Positions 1-5,877 of a stretch of 9,496 bases of DNA are shown here, piece after piece; within the stretch, counting starts at the first letter, position 1; each line of letters begins with the position of its first letter. The stretch lies in contig DNGN01000205.1 in the NCBI GenBank assembly GCA_003486225.1, forward strand, positions 6,790 through 16,285, in the 5' to 3' direction. The notes below the pieces were generated by a model. It did not search any database. It saw nothing but the letters and a program-made list of their open reading frames with translations, and had not been told where the DNA came from. A program made the translations under genes and the position numbers. The DNA comes from Chloroflexota bacterium (lineage in GTDB: Bacteria; Chloroflexota; Anaerolineae; Anaerolineales; UBA11579).

Positions 1-429
1 TCCATGGAACGGGAACCCCAGGCACACCGATGGGTGGAACAGTTGGGGCTGGACAGGAATGTTGAACTGCTGCCATTGGTCCCCCACGGGCAGATGGCGG
101 ATCTCTTCCGGCAGGCACATATTGTCGTCTCGCCTTCGACCCACGACGGTACTCCCAACACCCTGCTGGAAGCGATGGCTTGCGGCTGCTTCCCCGTGGC
201 CGGGGATATCGAGTCGATCAACGAATGGCTCCAGCATGAGGAGAACAGCCTGCTGGTCGATCCTGCAGACCCACAAATGCTGGCCGAAGCCATCCTCCGG
301 GCCATCCAGGACCACGCGCTGCGGCAAAAGGCTGAAAAACTGAACCAGCAGATCATCTCCGAACGGGCCAACTACCGGAGCGTGATGGCGCAGGCAGAGA
401 CTTTCTACAGCGAGGTGGTTGGTGACTGA
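1..429 (+). CDS. GT4-family glycosyltransferase, C-terminal part (5' truncated by window)
   Basis: This is the C-terminal 142 residues of a GT-B fold, family 4 (group 1) glycosyltransferase, which moves a sugar from an activated nucleotide donor to a glycan or lipid acceptor at the cytoplasmic face. The reading frame is open from base 1, so the start and the acceptor-binding N-terminal domain lie outside the window. The diagnostic stretch is SPSTHDGTPNTLLEAMACG followed by FPV, with the donor-site acid pair as D-x7-E (Asp in place of the first Glu of the usual E-x7-E). A typical NSLLVDPADP segment and a terminal amphipathic helix follow. The stop overlaps the next gene's start by a few bases, so the two are co-translated. 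Family assignment is firm; donor and acceptor cannot be read from the sequence. Confidence 0.9.
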   Translation, partial: SMEREPQAHRWVEQLGLDRNVELLPLVPHGQMADLFRQAHIVVSPSTHDGTPNTLLEAMACGCFPVAGDIESINEWLQHEENSLLVDPADPQMLAEAILRAIQDHALRQKAEKLNQQIISERANYRSVMAQAETFYSEVVGD

Positions 430-1477
430 CCCGGTATCCCGCCTGCTTCCCCTGCTGCAGTGCCCGCAGTGCGCCAGTTCGCCGATCGAAATGCGCCCCG
501 CGGCTTACCCCGGTCAGCTGCCTTTCGATTCGGCAGAACAGCACCTGGCCTGCCCGGCCTGCACAGAGCGCTTCCCGATCACCGCAGACCAGATCCCTGT
601 CTTGTGGAGCAAAGCGCTGAAAGAGCAATTCCTCAACCGCCCAGATTCAAACTCGGCCATCGGTGCCAACATCCAGGTCTACGACGCCATTTCAGATGAT
701 TACCAGAGCTACACCCGCCGCCTGCCAGAAAATGCCCTGCGCATCCAGGATGGAGCCAGACGCATCCTGGCCCATACTGCCAGTACTGCTCCCCGCTACC
801 ACCTGGATTTTGGCTGCGGGCCAGGCCAGGTGCTGGGCTGGCTGAAAGATGAGGACCTGGTCTCCGTGGGCATGGATGTCTCCCTGGTCAATTTGCGCAA
901 TGCCCGTCAGCTGTCGGGCGCGCTGGTGGTCTGTGGGGATGCCGCCCAGATGCCCTTTCGGGACCAGGCATTCGATCTGGTGACCGAGGCCTCAGTTCTG
1001 CACCACATCCTGGACTGGCAAGCTGTGGTCGCCGAAAGCTGCCGGGTGTGCAAGCCCAAGGGCGGCATTCTGCTGGATGCCGAACCCAGCCGAGAGATGG
1101 TGGCCTTCAGCAAATTGGCTGTATGGGTTTTCGACCTGCGCTTTCCAGCATACAAACTGCTCAGCTACATCCGTAAAGACAAATACATCTTCCGCGATAC
1201 CCAGCAAGCCAAGCTCAACCTGCTGGCAGAGATCCATCACCAGCCCGGCACCGGATTCCCGCTGGACGTACTGCGCCAGATCTTCACACATGCCGGCTTC
1301 AACCTTTACCTGTACCATTCTCCCGGGGCCAACCTGGACACCATCCGGCCGCCAAAATTAAAGAATATTATTCTCAACCTGCTGAGTTTTCGCAATCCCT
1401 GGAACCCACAGCTCGGTTCGTTTACCGCGCTGGGCTCCCAGTCCCCCACAGCCTTAGAGAAAGGATCGAGCGGATGA
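422..1477 (+). CDS. Class I SAM-dependent methyltransferase with N-terminal Trm112-like zinc ribbon
   Basis: Predicted 351-residue methyltransferase. Residues about 8-60 form a Trm112/UPF0434-like zinc ribbon with two Cys pairs (C14/C17 and C44/C47). Residues about 87-300 form a class I SAM-binding domain: motif I DFGCGPG at 129-135, an acidic residue ending strand 2 at D152 (VGMDVS), GDAAQMPF at 172-179 (motif II/III region) and a VLHHI segment at 192-196. I chose GTG at 422 because GAGG at 412-415 sits 6 bases upstream; a TTG one codon earlier is only 3 bases from it. The gene overlaps the glycosyltransferase stop and its own stop overlaps the next ATG (ATGA). Such fused enzymes are common in glycan and natural-product clusters; here the neighbours suggest methylation of a sugar or glycolipid, but the substrate is unknown. 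Confidence 0.87.
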   Translation: MTDPVSRLLPLLQCPQCASSPIEMRPAAYPGQLPFDSAEQHLACPACTERFPITADQIPVLWSKALKEQFLNRPDSNSAIGANIQVYDAISDDYQSYTRRLPENALRIQDGARRILAHTASTAPRYHLDFGCGPGQVLGWLKDEDLVSVGMDVSLVNLRNARQLSGALVVCGDAAQMPFRDQAFDLVTEASVLHHILDWQAVVAESCRVCKPKGGILLDAEPSREMVAFSKLAVWVFDLRFPAYKLLSYIRKDKYIFRDTQQAKLNLLAEIHHQPGTGFPLDVLRQIFTHAGFNLYLYHSPGANLDTIRPPKLKNIILNLLSFRNPWNPQLGSFTALGSQSPTALEKGSSG

Positions 1478-2145
1478 AGATCGAAAAAGTGGTGATAATC
1501 GGCACCGGCGGGTTTGGCCGCGAAGTCCTGGATGTGCTGGAAGCGATCAACCAGGTCCAAACCCAGTACGAGATCCTGGGATTTATCACCGAGCCGGGCT
1601 ACCAAAAACCAGGCGAGCTGATCAACGAAAAACCGGTCCTGGGCTATTTCGATTGGCTGGAGCAAAACAAAGATCAGGTCAAGGCCATGTGCGGGGTCGG
1701 CGCGCCAGCCACACGCCTGCGGCTGATCCGGCAAGCGGAGAACATCGGGGTGCAGTTCTTCAGTGCCGTCCATCCCCGCGCCATCCTCACGCGCTGGGTC
1801 AGGATGGGGCTGGGTTCGATCATCACTGCCGGCTGTATTCTGACCAATAACATATCGATTGGCGATCACGTGCACCTCAACCTGGACTGCACAGTCGGGC
1901 ATGATGCGGTCATCGAAGATTTTGTCACCGTCTCCCCCGGGGTGCATGTCTCTGGCAATGTCAGACTGGAACAGGGCAGCTTCATCGGGACGGGAGCAAA
2001 CCTGATCGAAGGGAAAACCGTGGGCCAATGGTCGGTCGTCGGTGCTGGCAGTGTGGTGGTGAAAGATATCCCAGCCAACACCACTGCCGTTGGTAATCCA
2101 GCCAAGATCATAAAAAACCACCCGCCAGACTGGCACCTGGCATAG
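1474..2145 (+). CDS. NeuD/PglD-type sugar O- or N-acyltransferase (left-handed beta-helix)
   Basis: A 223-residue acyltransferase of the NeuD/PglD family, which transfers an acetyl group from acetyl-CoA to a sugar, usually an amino sugar for surface polysaccharide or protein glycosylation. Residues 5-60 are the PglD N-terminal Rossmann-like domain with VVIIGTGGFGREV at 6-18. Residues about 100-213 are hexapeptide repeats forming the left-handed beta-helix. H143 in TVGHDAV matches the catalytic His of PglD, and the C-terminal VGNPAK motif at 206-211 is typical of the fold. Length is normal for the family. AAGGA at 1461-1465 lies 8 bases before ATG, and the start overlaps the methyltransferase stop. 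Together with the upstream glycosyltransferase and methyltransferase it indicates a glycan modification operon. Exact sugar and acyl donor are inferred only. Confidence 0.92.
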   Translation: MKIEKVVIIGTGGFGREVLDVLEAINQVQTQYEILGFITEPGYQKPGELINEKPVLGYFDWLEQNKDQVKAMCGVGAPATRLRLIRQAENIGVQFFSAVHPRAILTRWVRMGLGSIITAGCILTNNISIGDHVHLNLDCTVGHDAVIEDFVTVSPGVHVSGNVRLEQGSFIGTGANLIEGKTVGQWSVVGAGSVVVKDIPANTTAVGNPAKIIKNHPPDWHLA

Positions 2146-2157
2146 CGAGGCCGCCCG

Positions 2158-2352
2158 ATGGACATCTGGTCAGAAATCCTCTCACGCGATCCATCCAGGA
2201 TCTGCAAAACCTTCCTCGATCTGAACCTTGAAGAAAAGGTGACCGTGCGCGCTCACCTGATGCGCATGACCAGCGAGGACGGATGGCACCCCGAACAAAT
2301 CAAATCAGCCAGCGTGGCTCTCGATGCCCTGCACGAACTGCCAGATGACTAA
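2158..2352 (+). CDS. Small hypothetical protein (64 aa)
   Basis: A 64-residue acidic protein I cannot assign to a named family. It starts 12 bases after the acyltransferase stop, with GAGG at 2147-2150 placed 7 bases before the ATG, so it has a proper ribosome-binding site and belongs to the same operon. The sequence reads as three or four helices without membrane segments or Cys pairs: a DIWSEIL start, an SRICKTFLDLNLEEK middle, then HLMRMTSEDGWHPEQ and a final helix SASVALDALHEL. The layout (a DP-x-R opening, a basic HLMRM helix, a DGW-HPEQ turn, an Ala-rich last helix) looks like a compact conserved domain rather than random reading frame. No function can be proposed from sequence. Confidence 0.7.
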   Translation: MDIWSEILSRDPSRICKTFLDLNLEEKVTVRAHLMRMTSEDGWHPEQIKSASVALDALHELPDD

Positions 2353-2383
2353 CCAACAGGACGGCAGAACCGGAATCATTTTG

Positions 2384-2389
2384 TATAAT
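2384..2389 (+). promoter_or_regulatory. Candidate -10 element (TATAAT) of a leaderless promoter
   Basis: A perfect TATAAT ends 7 bases before the A of the ATG at 2397, so transcription would be expected to start at or within a base of that ATG. No good -35 hexamer is seen at 2360-2367 and there is no TG one base ahead of the hexamer, so promoter strength is uncertain. It lies in the 44-base gap after the 64-residue protein gene and would separate the glycan operon from the following gene run. Confidence 0.45.
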
Positions 2390-2396
2390 GAGGGAT

Positions 2397-2717
2397 ATGG
2401 AGATAAAAGATCTGACTCAAAAGATGGATGAATTTGTATCGGCCAAGGGCTGGTATGCCGAGCAGAGCGCTAAACCCCAAAACATCCGCAATCTGGCGAT
2501 CTCCCTGGCCATTGAAGCTGCGGAAGTCCTCGAGCATGTTCAGTGGGCTGAACACCCCGCAGACCAGGACGAATTGGCCCAAGAACTGGCAGATGTAGCC
2601 CTTTACCTGCTGCAGTTGGCGCATGTCAGCCAGATCGACCTGGAAGCGGCCATCCTACAGAAATTGGCAGCCAACCATCAACGCCAATGGAAAGATCCAA
2701 ACCCAAAGCAGGCATAG
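2397..2717 (+). CDS. MazG-like / dCTPase-type nucleotide pyrophosphohydrolase
   Basis: A 106-residue all-alpha NTP pyrophosphohydrolase of the MazG superfamily, closest in layout to the short DCTPP1/RS21-C6 group. These enzymes hydrolyse (d)NTPs, often dCTP or modified dCTP, to the monophosphate and pyrophosphate and keep the pool clean. The metal-binding set is visible: E40 and E43 in IEAAEVLEHVQW, then E63 and D66 in ELADVALYLLQLA. The FVSAKGWY start and the DLEAAILQKLAANHQRQW end match the family from first to last helix. Two in-frame ATGs exist: 2388 (lies inside TATAAT, no Shine-Dalgarno) and 2397, chosen because a -10 box is spaced for a leaderless start there and because family members usually begin near it. 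The next gene follows its stop by 7 bases. Substrate preference is not determined by the sequence. Confidence 0.9.
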   Translation: MEIKDLTQKMDEFVSAKGWYAEQSAKPQNIRNLAISLAIEAAEVLEHVQWAEHPADQDELAQELADVALYLLQLAHVSQIDLEAAILQKLAANHQRQWKDPNPKQA

Positions 2718-2724
2718 TAAAATA

Positions 2725-3834
2725 ATGGCGGAACCCAAAAACTCCACCTCCGATCTGGCCACACCGGACGAGAGCACTCCCCCGGAAGCTGGCAGCAGTG
2801 CATGGCCATTCTCCCAGAGCGAACTGGCCGCCGGTTTGCGCCGCCATGCCGGGGATGCAACCTTAAGAATCACCGATCTGCAAGCGCGTAAAATCAGCCA
2901 GCGGCGGCCGGCGGTGGGGAAGTTACGCGGCATCCAGGTGCAAACAGACGGCAGTACAGGCCAACATACCTTCAACCTGGTGTTAAAACAAAACCACGGC
3001 AGTACCCGCACCGGGGCCGCTGGGGCAGGGCTGAGGGAAAAATCGGTTTACCAAACCCTGAAGGAACACCTGCCAGTGCGACTCCCGGCCATGATTGCCG
3101 CCCACCCCAAAGGGGAATGGCTTGTCCTGGAGCATCTGCCCGACGGACGGCAGCCAGAGAAATGGACAGCGGCAGATTACCTGCTGGCGATTGAACAGCT
3201 CGCTTTGCTGCACGACAGATTTTGGGGACTCGATATGCATCTGGATGTTTTCTCCTGGCTGGAACAACCCCTGAAAGCTGGCCGCGACATTTACCTGCAG
3301 GCCGCCAGGTCGGATGCAGAAAAATTATCCCAGAACACTGCTGGTGTACTCAGCCGCCAGACCGACATCCTCACCCTCACCGAAACCATCATCGAGCACA
3401 TCGATCAGATCACAGATCAATTATTGGGCAGCCCAGCCACACTGCTGCACGGCGATTACTGGCCGGGCAACATCCACATCGAAACCAACAGCCGGGTGAC
3501 CGTGTTCGATTGGGAGGATGCCGCCATCGGTCCAGCGCTGCTGGACCTGCTGGGCTTCCTGCAGGGCAGCAGCTGGCATTTCTCCCCTCTGCCAATCTCG
3601 GCAGATGAGATGATCGCCCACTACCGCAGCCGGCTGTCCCAGGCAGGCGCACATACCTACACCAACGCCGAGTTCGAGCAGCTCTGGGATTATGCTATCC
3701 TATGGAGTTTTGCAGGCGGCTGGGTGGGGCATCTCGCCAAAACCCCGGATGCCCTCCTGCCGATGCGCCTGTCTGCTTTGGAAGAAGTGCTTTTCATCCC
3801 ACTGCGCCGGGCTGTGTCCCGGTGCTTAAAATAA
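2725..3834 (+). CDS. APH-family (aminoglycoside phosphotransferase-fold) small-molecule kinase
   Basis: A 369-residue protein of the APH/choline kinase-like fold (PF01636 type). The catalytic loop is LLHGDYWPGN at 241-249 with H242, D244 (base) and N249, and the metal-binding Asp is D262 in VFDWEDA. K88 in LVLKQN is the likely nucleotide-binding Lys and E105 in REKSVY its partner. Residues 1-30 are Ser/Thr/Pro-rich and probably disordered. ATG 2725 is used; an upstream in-frame start would run through the previous gene. There is no clear Shine-Dalgarno, but the 7-base gap from the preceding stop suggests translational coupling. Despite the family name, most such chromosomal proteins phosphorylate metabolites rather than antibiotics; nothing here indicates resistance. 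The substrate is unknown. Confidence 0.88.
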   Translation: MAEPKNSTSDLATPDESTPPEAGSSAWPFSQSELAAGLRRHAGDATLRITDLQARKISQRRPAVGKLRGIQVQTDGSTGQHTFNLVLKQNHGSTRTGAAGAGLREKSVYQTLKEHLPVRLPAMIAAHPKGEWLVLEHLPDGRQPEKWTAADYLLAIEQLALLHDRFWGLDMHLDVFSWLEQPLKAGRDIYLQAARSDAEKLSQNTAGVLSRQTDILTLTETIIEHIDQITDQLLGSPATLLHGDYWPGNIHIETNSRVTVFDWEDAAIGPALLDLLGFLQGSSWHFSPLPISADEMIAHYRSRLSQAGAHTYTNAEFEQLWDYAILWSFAGGWVGHLAKTPDALLPMRLSALEEVLFIPLRRAVSRCLK

Positions 3835-3854
3835 GGAAATCCGGAGGCACCCCT

Positions 3855-4388
3855 ATGCGCGTGACAGTATTTGGCGGCTCGGCACCCAAACCAAACTCCG
3901 CAGAATACCAGCAGGCCTTTTTGCTTGGTCAACTGTTGGGGCAAAACGGCCATACCGCCCTGACCGGCGGATATATCGGCACCATGGAGGCTGTGTCCCG
4001 CGGCTGTGCAGAAGCAGGCGGGCATGTCATCGGCATCACCTGTGACGAAATTGAAGCCTGGCGGCCGGTCTCCGCCAACCGCTGGGTGATGGAAGAAATC
4101 CGCTACCCCAGCATCCAGCAGCGCCTGCAAGCCTTGATCCTGGAATGCCAGGCGGCCATTGCACTTCCCGGCGGCGTGGGCACACTGGCCGAGATCGTGA
4201 TGATGTGGAACCAACTGCAAACCCACGCCATCTCTACCCGGCCGCTCGTGCTGGTGGGCAGCGGCTGGCAGCACACCTTCCAAACCCTTTATGATTGGCA
4301 GGACAGTTATATCCCCCCTGACCACCGGGCACACCTCACATTTGCAGACGACATCCAAAGCGCTTTCCAGGCTATCCGCTCCTCCTAA
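3855..4388 (+). CDS. LOG-like (TIGR00725/lysine decarboxylase-like) nucleotide-binding protein
   Basis: A 177-residue single-domain Rossmann protein of the LOG superfamily. Characterised members are phosphoribohydrolases that release the base from (cytokinin) nucleoside 5'-monophosphates. It opens with a strand MRVTVFGGSA, has TGGYIGTME at 37-45 and the signature PGGVGTLAE at 105-113 with E113. The usual MHERK-type segment carrying the catalytic Arg appears as IQQRL at 87-91: R90 is kept but its preceding Glu is Gln, so activity is not assured. ATG 3855 is chosen for GGAGG at 3843-3847, 7 bases upstream; an earlier in-frame ATG at 3702 lies inside the kinase gene. Its stop and the next start overlap as TAATG. 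Fold assignment is firm, reaction is inferred. Confidence 0.88.
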   Translation: MRVTVFGGSAPKPNSAEYQQAFLLGQLLGQNGHTALTGGYIGTMEAVSRGCAEAGGHVIGITCDEIEAWRPVSANRWVMEEIRYPSIQQRLQALILECQAAIALPGGVGTLAEIVMMWNQLQTHAISTRPLVLVGSGWQHTFQTLYDWQDSYIPPDHRAHLTFADDIQSAFQAIRSS

Positions 4389-5260
4389 TGCCCGCCATCC
4401 ACCTTCCCCGACTACGTGAGCAGGTTGGCAAACTGGTGCAGAATTACGCCGACCCGGAGAAATTCCAGAGAGAGCTGCGTGAGCTTTTTGCATTCTATGG
4501 TGATCACACCAAACGCGTGCGCCAGCGCTCACTGAAAACGATCGCCCTGCCCAGCGAGAATGTACCCCAACCGGTGCTGCGCCAGATCATCCTTCAGCTC
4601 ACTCCCTACGCAGAAAATGCCCCGCATGCCGTGCTGGTATTGGCTCGCAGCCTTTGGAAATTTGCACACCTGGAGCACCGGCAACTGGCAGCCATGCTGC
4701 TGGGAAAACTGCCCCTCAACTACTCGGAAGATGTCCTGCTGCTTGTCCCCAAATGGTGCCAGCAGAATCACGAAGAGAAGATCCTGATCAGCCTGGCCAC
4801 ACACAGCCTGGAAAAGATCCAGAAAGAAGTGCCAGACATGCTGCTGGATCAGGTCAGCACCTGGCTCTATCCCGCGCCACCGGCTGCAGAGGAAGGCGAA
4901 CAGCCAGAACAGAAACCCGACCCGATTGCACGGCTGAATATGCAGAAATTAGGGCTGAGTGCCATGCTGCCATTGGTCAGCTCGCAAAAGTTTGTTAATT
5001 TACCCAAAGTTTACACCCTGCTGAAACCGATGCTGCGGGAAGCCACCACAGTGCTGCGCCCCTACCTGGTAGACTTACTGCGCCCGCTCGCTCGCCGCTC
5101 GCCGCAGGAGGTCACCTTCATCCTGCGAAGCGAACTGAACGACTCGCCAAACAAACACCTGGTCTGGCTGGCTCGCCGAACCCTGGACGACCTGCCGCCA
5201 GAACAGCAAGCCAGACTGCGGGTGCTGATCTTCCCGCAGCCAGGAGCAGATGAAATGTAG
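4388..5260 (+). CDS. Helical-repeat protein, HEAT/AlkD-like (function unknown)
   Basis: A 290-residue, almost wholly helical cytoplasmic protein with the rhythm of HEAT-like repeats. Two blocks, about 10-160 and 180-280, are split by an acidic, Pro-rich linker at 163-178. The segments SLWKFAHLEHRQLAAMLLGKLP (88-109, quoted in part: LEHRQLAAMLLGKLP) and PYLVDLLRPLARRSPQEV resemble the DNA alkylation repair (AlkD) superfamily. The Trp/Asp pair expected at the AlkD catalytic helix is not evident: that area reads HEEKILISLATHSLEKI. It may therefore be a scaffold or binding protein rather than a glycosylase. The ATG overlaps the LOG-like stop (TAATG) and there is no separate Shine-Dalgarno, so it is translationally coupled. 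No terminator was seen before the rpsO promoter. Gene is real; function is a weak inference. Confidence 0.8.
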   Translation: MPAIHLPRLREQVGKLVQNYADPEKFQRELRELFAFYGDHTKRVRQRSLKTIALPSENVPQPVLRQIILQLTPYAENAPHAVLVLARSLWKFAHLEHRQLAAMLLGKLPLNYSEDVLLLVPKWCQQNHEEKILISLATHSLEKIQKEVPDMLLDQVSTWLYPAPPAAEEGEQPEQKPDPIARLNMQKLGLSAMLPLVSSQKFVNLPKVYTLLKPMLREATTVLRPYLVDLLRPLARRSPQEVTFILRSELNDSPNKHLVWLARRTLDDLPPEQQARLRVLIFPQPGADEM

Positions 5261-5336
5261 GTTTGGTTTATTTCAACCCTGCAACGATACCTATAAAAAT
5301 CCTCCTATTATGCTCCAAAAACTTATCAATGGATGC

Positions 5337-5365
5337 TTGATTCTATTCGCACCGGGTGGTATAAT
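5337..5365 (+). promoter_or_regulatory. Strong sigma-70-type promoter of rpsO (extended -10)
   Basis: TTGATT at 5337-5342 (4 of 6 to TTGACA: TTGA kept), a 17-base spacer and a perfect TATAAT at 5360-5365 make a near-ideal promoter. TG at 5357-5358, one base before the -10, makes it an extended -10 site. Transcription should begin at about 5372, giving a leader of about 77 bases before rpsO. The -10 lies inside a short inverted repeat (GGTG 5355-5358, CACC 5366-5369). The rest of 5261-5336 holds no gene and no clear terminator. Confidence 0.85.
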
Positions 5366-5386
5366 CACCGATTGACTAGACCGGTC

Positions 5387-5409
5387 TGCGGCCAATTCAA
5401 TCGGCTGCA
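5387..5409 (+). promoter_or_regulatory. rpsO leader helix with G.U/G-C step (candidate S15 autoregulatory site)
   Basis: TGCGGCC at 5387-5393 pairs with GGCTGCA at 5403-5409 in a 7-bp helix around a 9-base loop. The step G5390.U5406 followed by G5391-C5405 is the G.U/G-C motif that S15 contacts in 16S rRNA and in several known rpsO leaders. Position in the 5' leader of the S15 gene supports autoregulation, but the assignment is inferred. A small CAGG-AGA-CCTG hairpin (5413-5423) follows. Confidence 0.45.
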
Positions 5410-5429
5410 AACCAGGAGACCTGTAAAAA

Positions 5430-5445
5430 ATCTGAAAGGACAGAT
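5430..5445 (+). promoter_or_regulatory. Hairpin presenting the rpsO Shine-Dalgarno in its loop
   Basis: ATCTG (5430-5434) and CAGAT (5441-5445) form a 5-bp stem, and the 6-base loop is exactly the Shine-Dalgarno AAAGGA (5435-5440), 8 bases before the rpsO ATG. The site stays exposed in the loop but constrained, which would suit control by S15 or by alternative folding of the leader. The stem is short, so its stability is uncertain. Confidence 0.5.
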
Positions 5446-5448
5446 GTC

Positions 5449-5721
5449 ATGCCATTATCAAAAGAAGTAAAAACCGAACTAATTCAGGAATATCAACGAG
5501 ACGATAAAGACACCGGCTCACCTGAAGTACAAATTGCGCTGTTGACCAACCGCATCACCCAGCTGACCGACCACCTGCGCACCCACAAGCACGATGAATC
5601 ATCTCGTCGCGGGCTGCTCAAACTGGTTGGCCGCCGCAGAAAATTGCTGGCGTACATATACCGCAAAGATTATCAGAGCTATATTGAGATCACCAATCGG
5701 CTGAAAATCCGGCGCAAATAA
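5449..5721 (+). CDS. rpsO: 30S ribosomal protein S15
   Basis: A 90-residue S15 (usual length 89) that binds the central domain of 16S rRNA (helices 20-22) early in small-subunit assembly. Visible landmarks are the [13 protein letters not shown] segment, the [23 protein letters not shown]-binding region (H and SRRGLL are near invariant) and a basic C-terminus ending LKIRRK. AAAGGA at 5435-5440 lies 8 bases before the ATG. It is driven by the extended -10 promoter at 5337-5365 and followed by a terminator and then pnp, the gene order seen in many bacteria including E. coli. In several bacteria S15 represses its own translation through the mRNA leader; the leader here has features that fit. Confidence 0.98.
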   Translation: MPLSKEVKTELIQEYQRDDKDTGSPEVQIALLTNRITQLTDHLRTHKHDESSRRGLLKLVGRRRKLLAYIYRKDYQSYIEITNRLKIRRK

Positions 5722-5737
5722 GTTTTCACTAATTTGT

Positions 5738-5771
5738 GGGTAGATGATCAAGAGGTCATCTACCCGTTTTT
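5738..5771 (+). terminator. Intrinsic terminator between rpsO and pnp
   Basis: GGGTAGATGA (5738-5747) pairs perfectly with TCATCTACCC (5756-5765) around an 8-base loop, followed by GTTTTT. It lies 16 bases after the rpsO stop. No convincing promoter is found between it and pnp, so partial read-through from rpsO probably supplies pnp transcripts, which would set a lower level of pnp than of rpsO mRNA. Confidence 0.87.
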
Positions 5772-5792
5772 ACAAATGCACAATCCCCGCTG

Positions 5793-5868
5793 GTTGGGAT
5801 TTGGATGCTAGAGATAACCCCATACCCCCTATCAATCCAACTGTTGTCGCTAGCCTCCAGTTCCTAAC
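5793..5868 (+). promoter_or_regulatory. Long imperfect RNA helix in the pnp leader (candidate RNase III site)
   Basis: Bases 5793-5818 pair with 5843-5868 over 26 positions: 20 Watson-Crick pairs, 3 G.U pairs and 3 isolated 1x1 mismatches (5800/5861, 5806/5855, 5812/5849), closed by a 24-base C-rich loop at 5819-5842. No run of U follows, so it is not a terminator. Its length exceeds two turns of dsRNA, and it sits between rpsO and pnp, 17 bases before the pnp Shine-Dalgarno. In E. coli a comparable pnp leader helix is cut by RNase III and PNPase then removes the remaining duplex, destabilising its own mRNA. Pairing is seen directly; the role is inferred. Confidence 0.72.
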
Positions 5869-5877
5869 AAGGCGGGA

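Noticed and set aside
419..421. TTG as start of the methyltransferase
   Set aside because: Only 3 bases from the GAGG site; GTG at 422 has better spacing. The difference is one residue.
1306..2136. 276-codon open frame on the - strand opposite the methyltransferase and acyltransferase
   Set aside because: It lies wholly antisense to two genes with clear family motifs, has no recognisable domain, and long antisense frames are expected from the codon bias of GC-rich genes.
2623..2724. Extension of the APH-fold kinase by 34 residues into the MazG-like gene
   Set aside because: It would overlap 95 bases of a well supported gene and adds no family sequence; ATG 2725 fits the short intergenic gap.
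2725..3834. Reading the APH-fold protein as an antibiotic resistance gene
   Set aside because: The fold covers many metabolite kinases, and neither sequence nor neighbours point to resistance.
3702..3854. Extension of the LOG-like gene to ATG 3702
   Set aside because: It would lie inside the kinase gene; ATG 3855 has GGAGG 7 bases upstream and begins the Rossmann strand directly.
3690..4532. 280-codon open frame on the - strand opposite the LOG-like gene
   Set aside because: Composition is Cys/His/Gly-rich without any motif and it shadows a well supported gene with a good ribosome-binding site.
5272..5297. TTCAAC and TATAAA as a second rpsO promoter
   Set aside because: Spacing is 14 bases, too short, and the site at 5337-5365 is far better.
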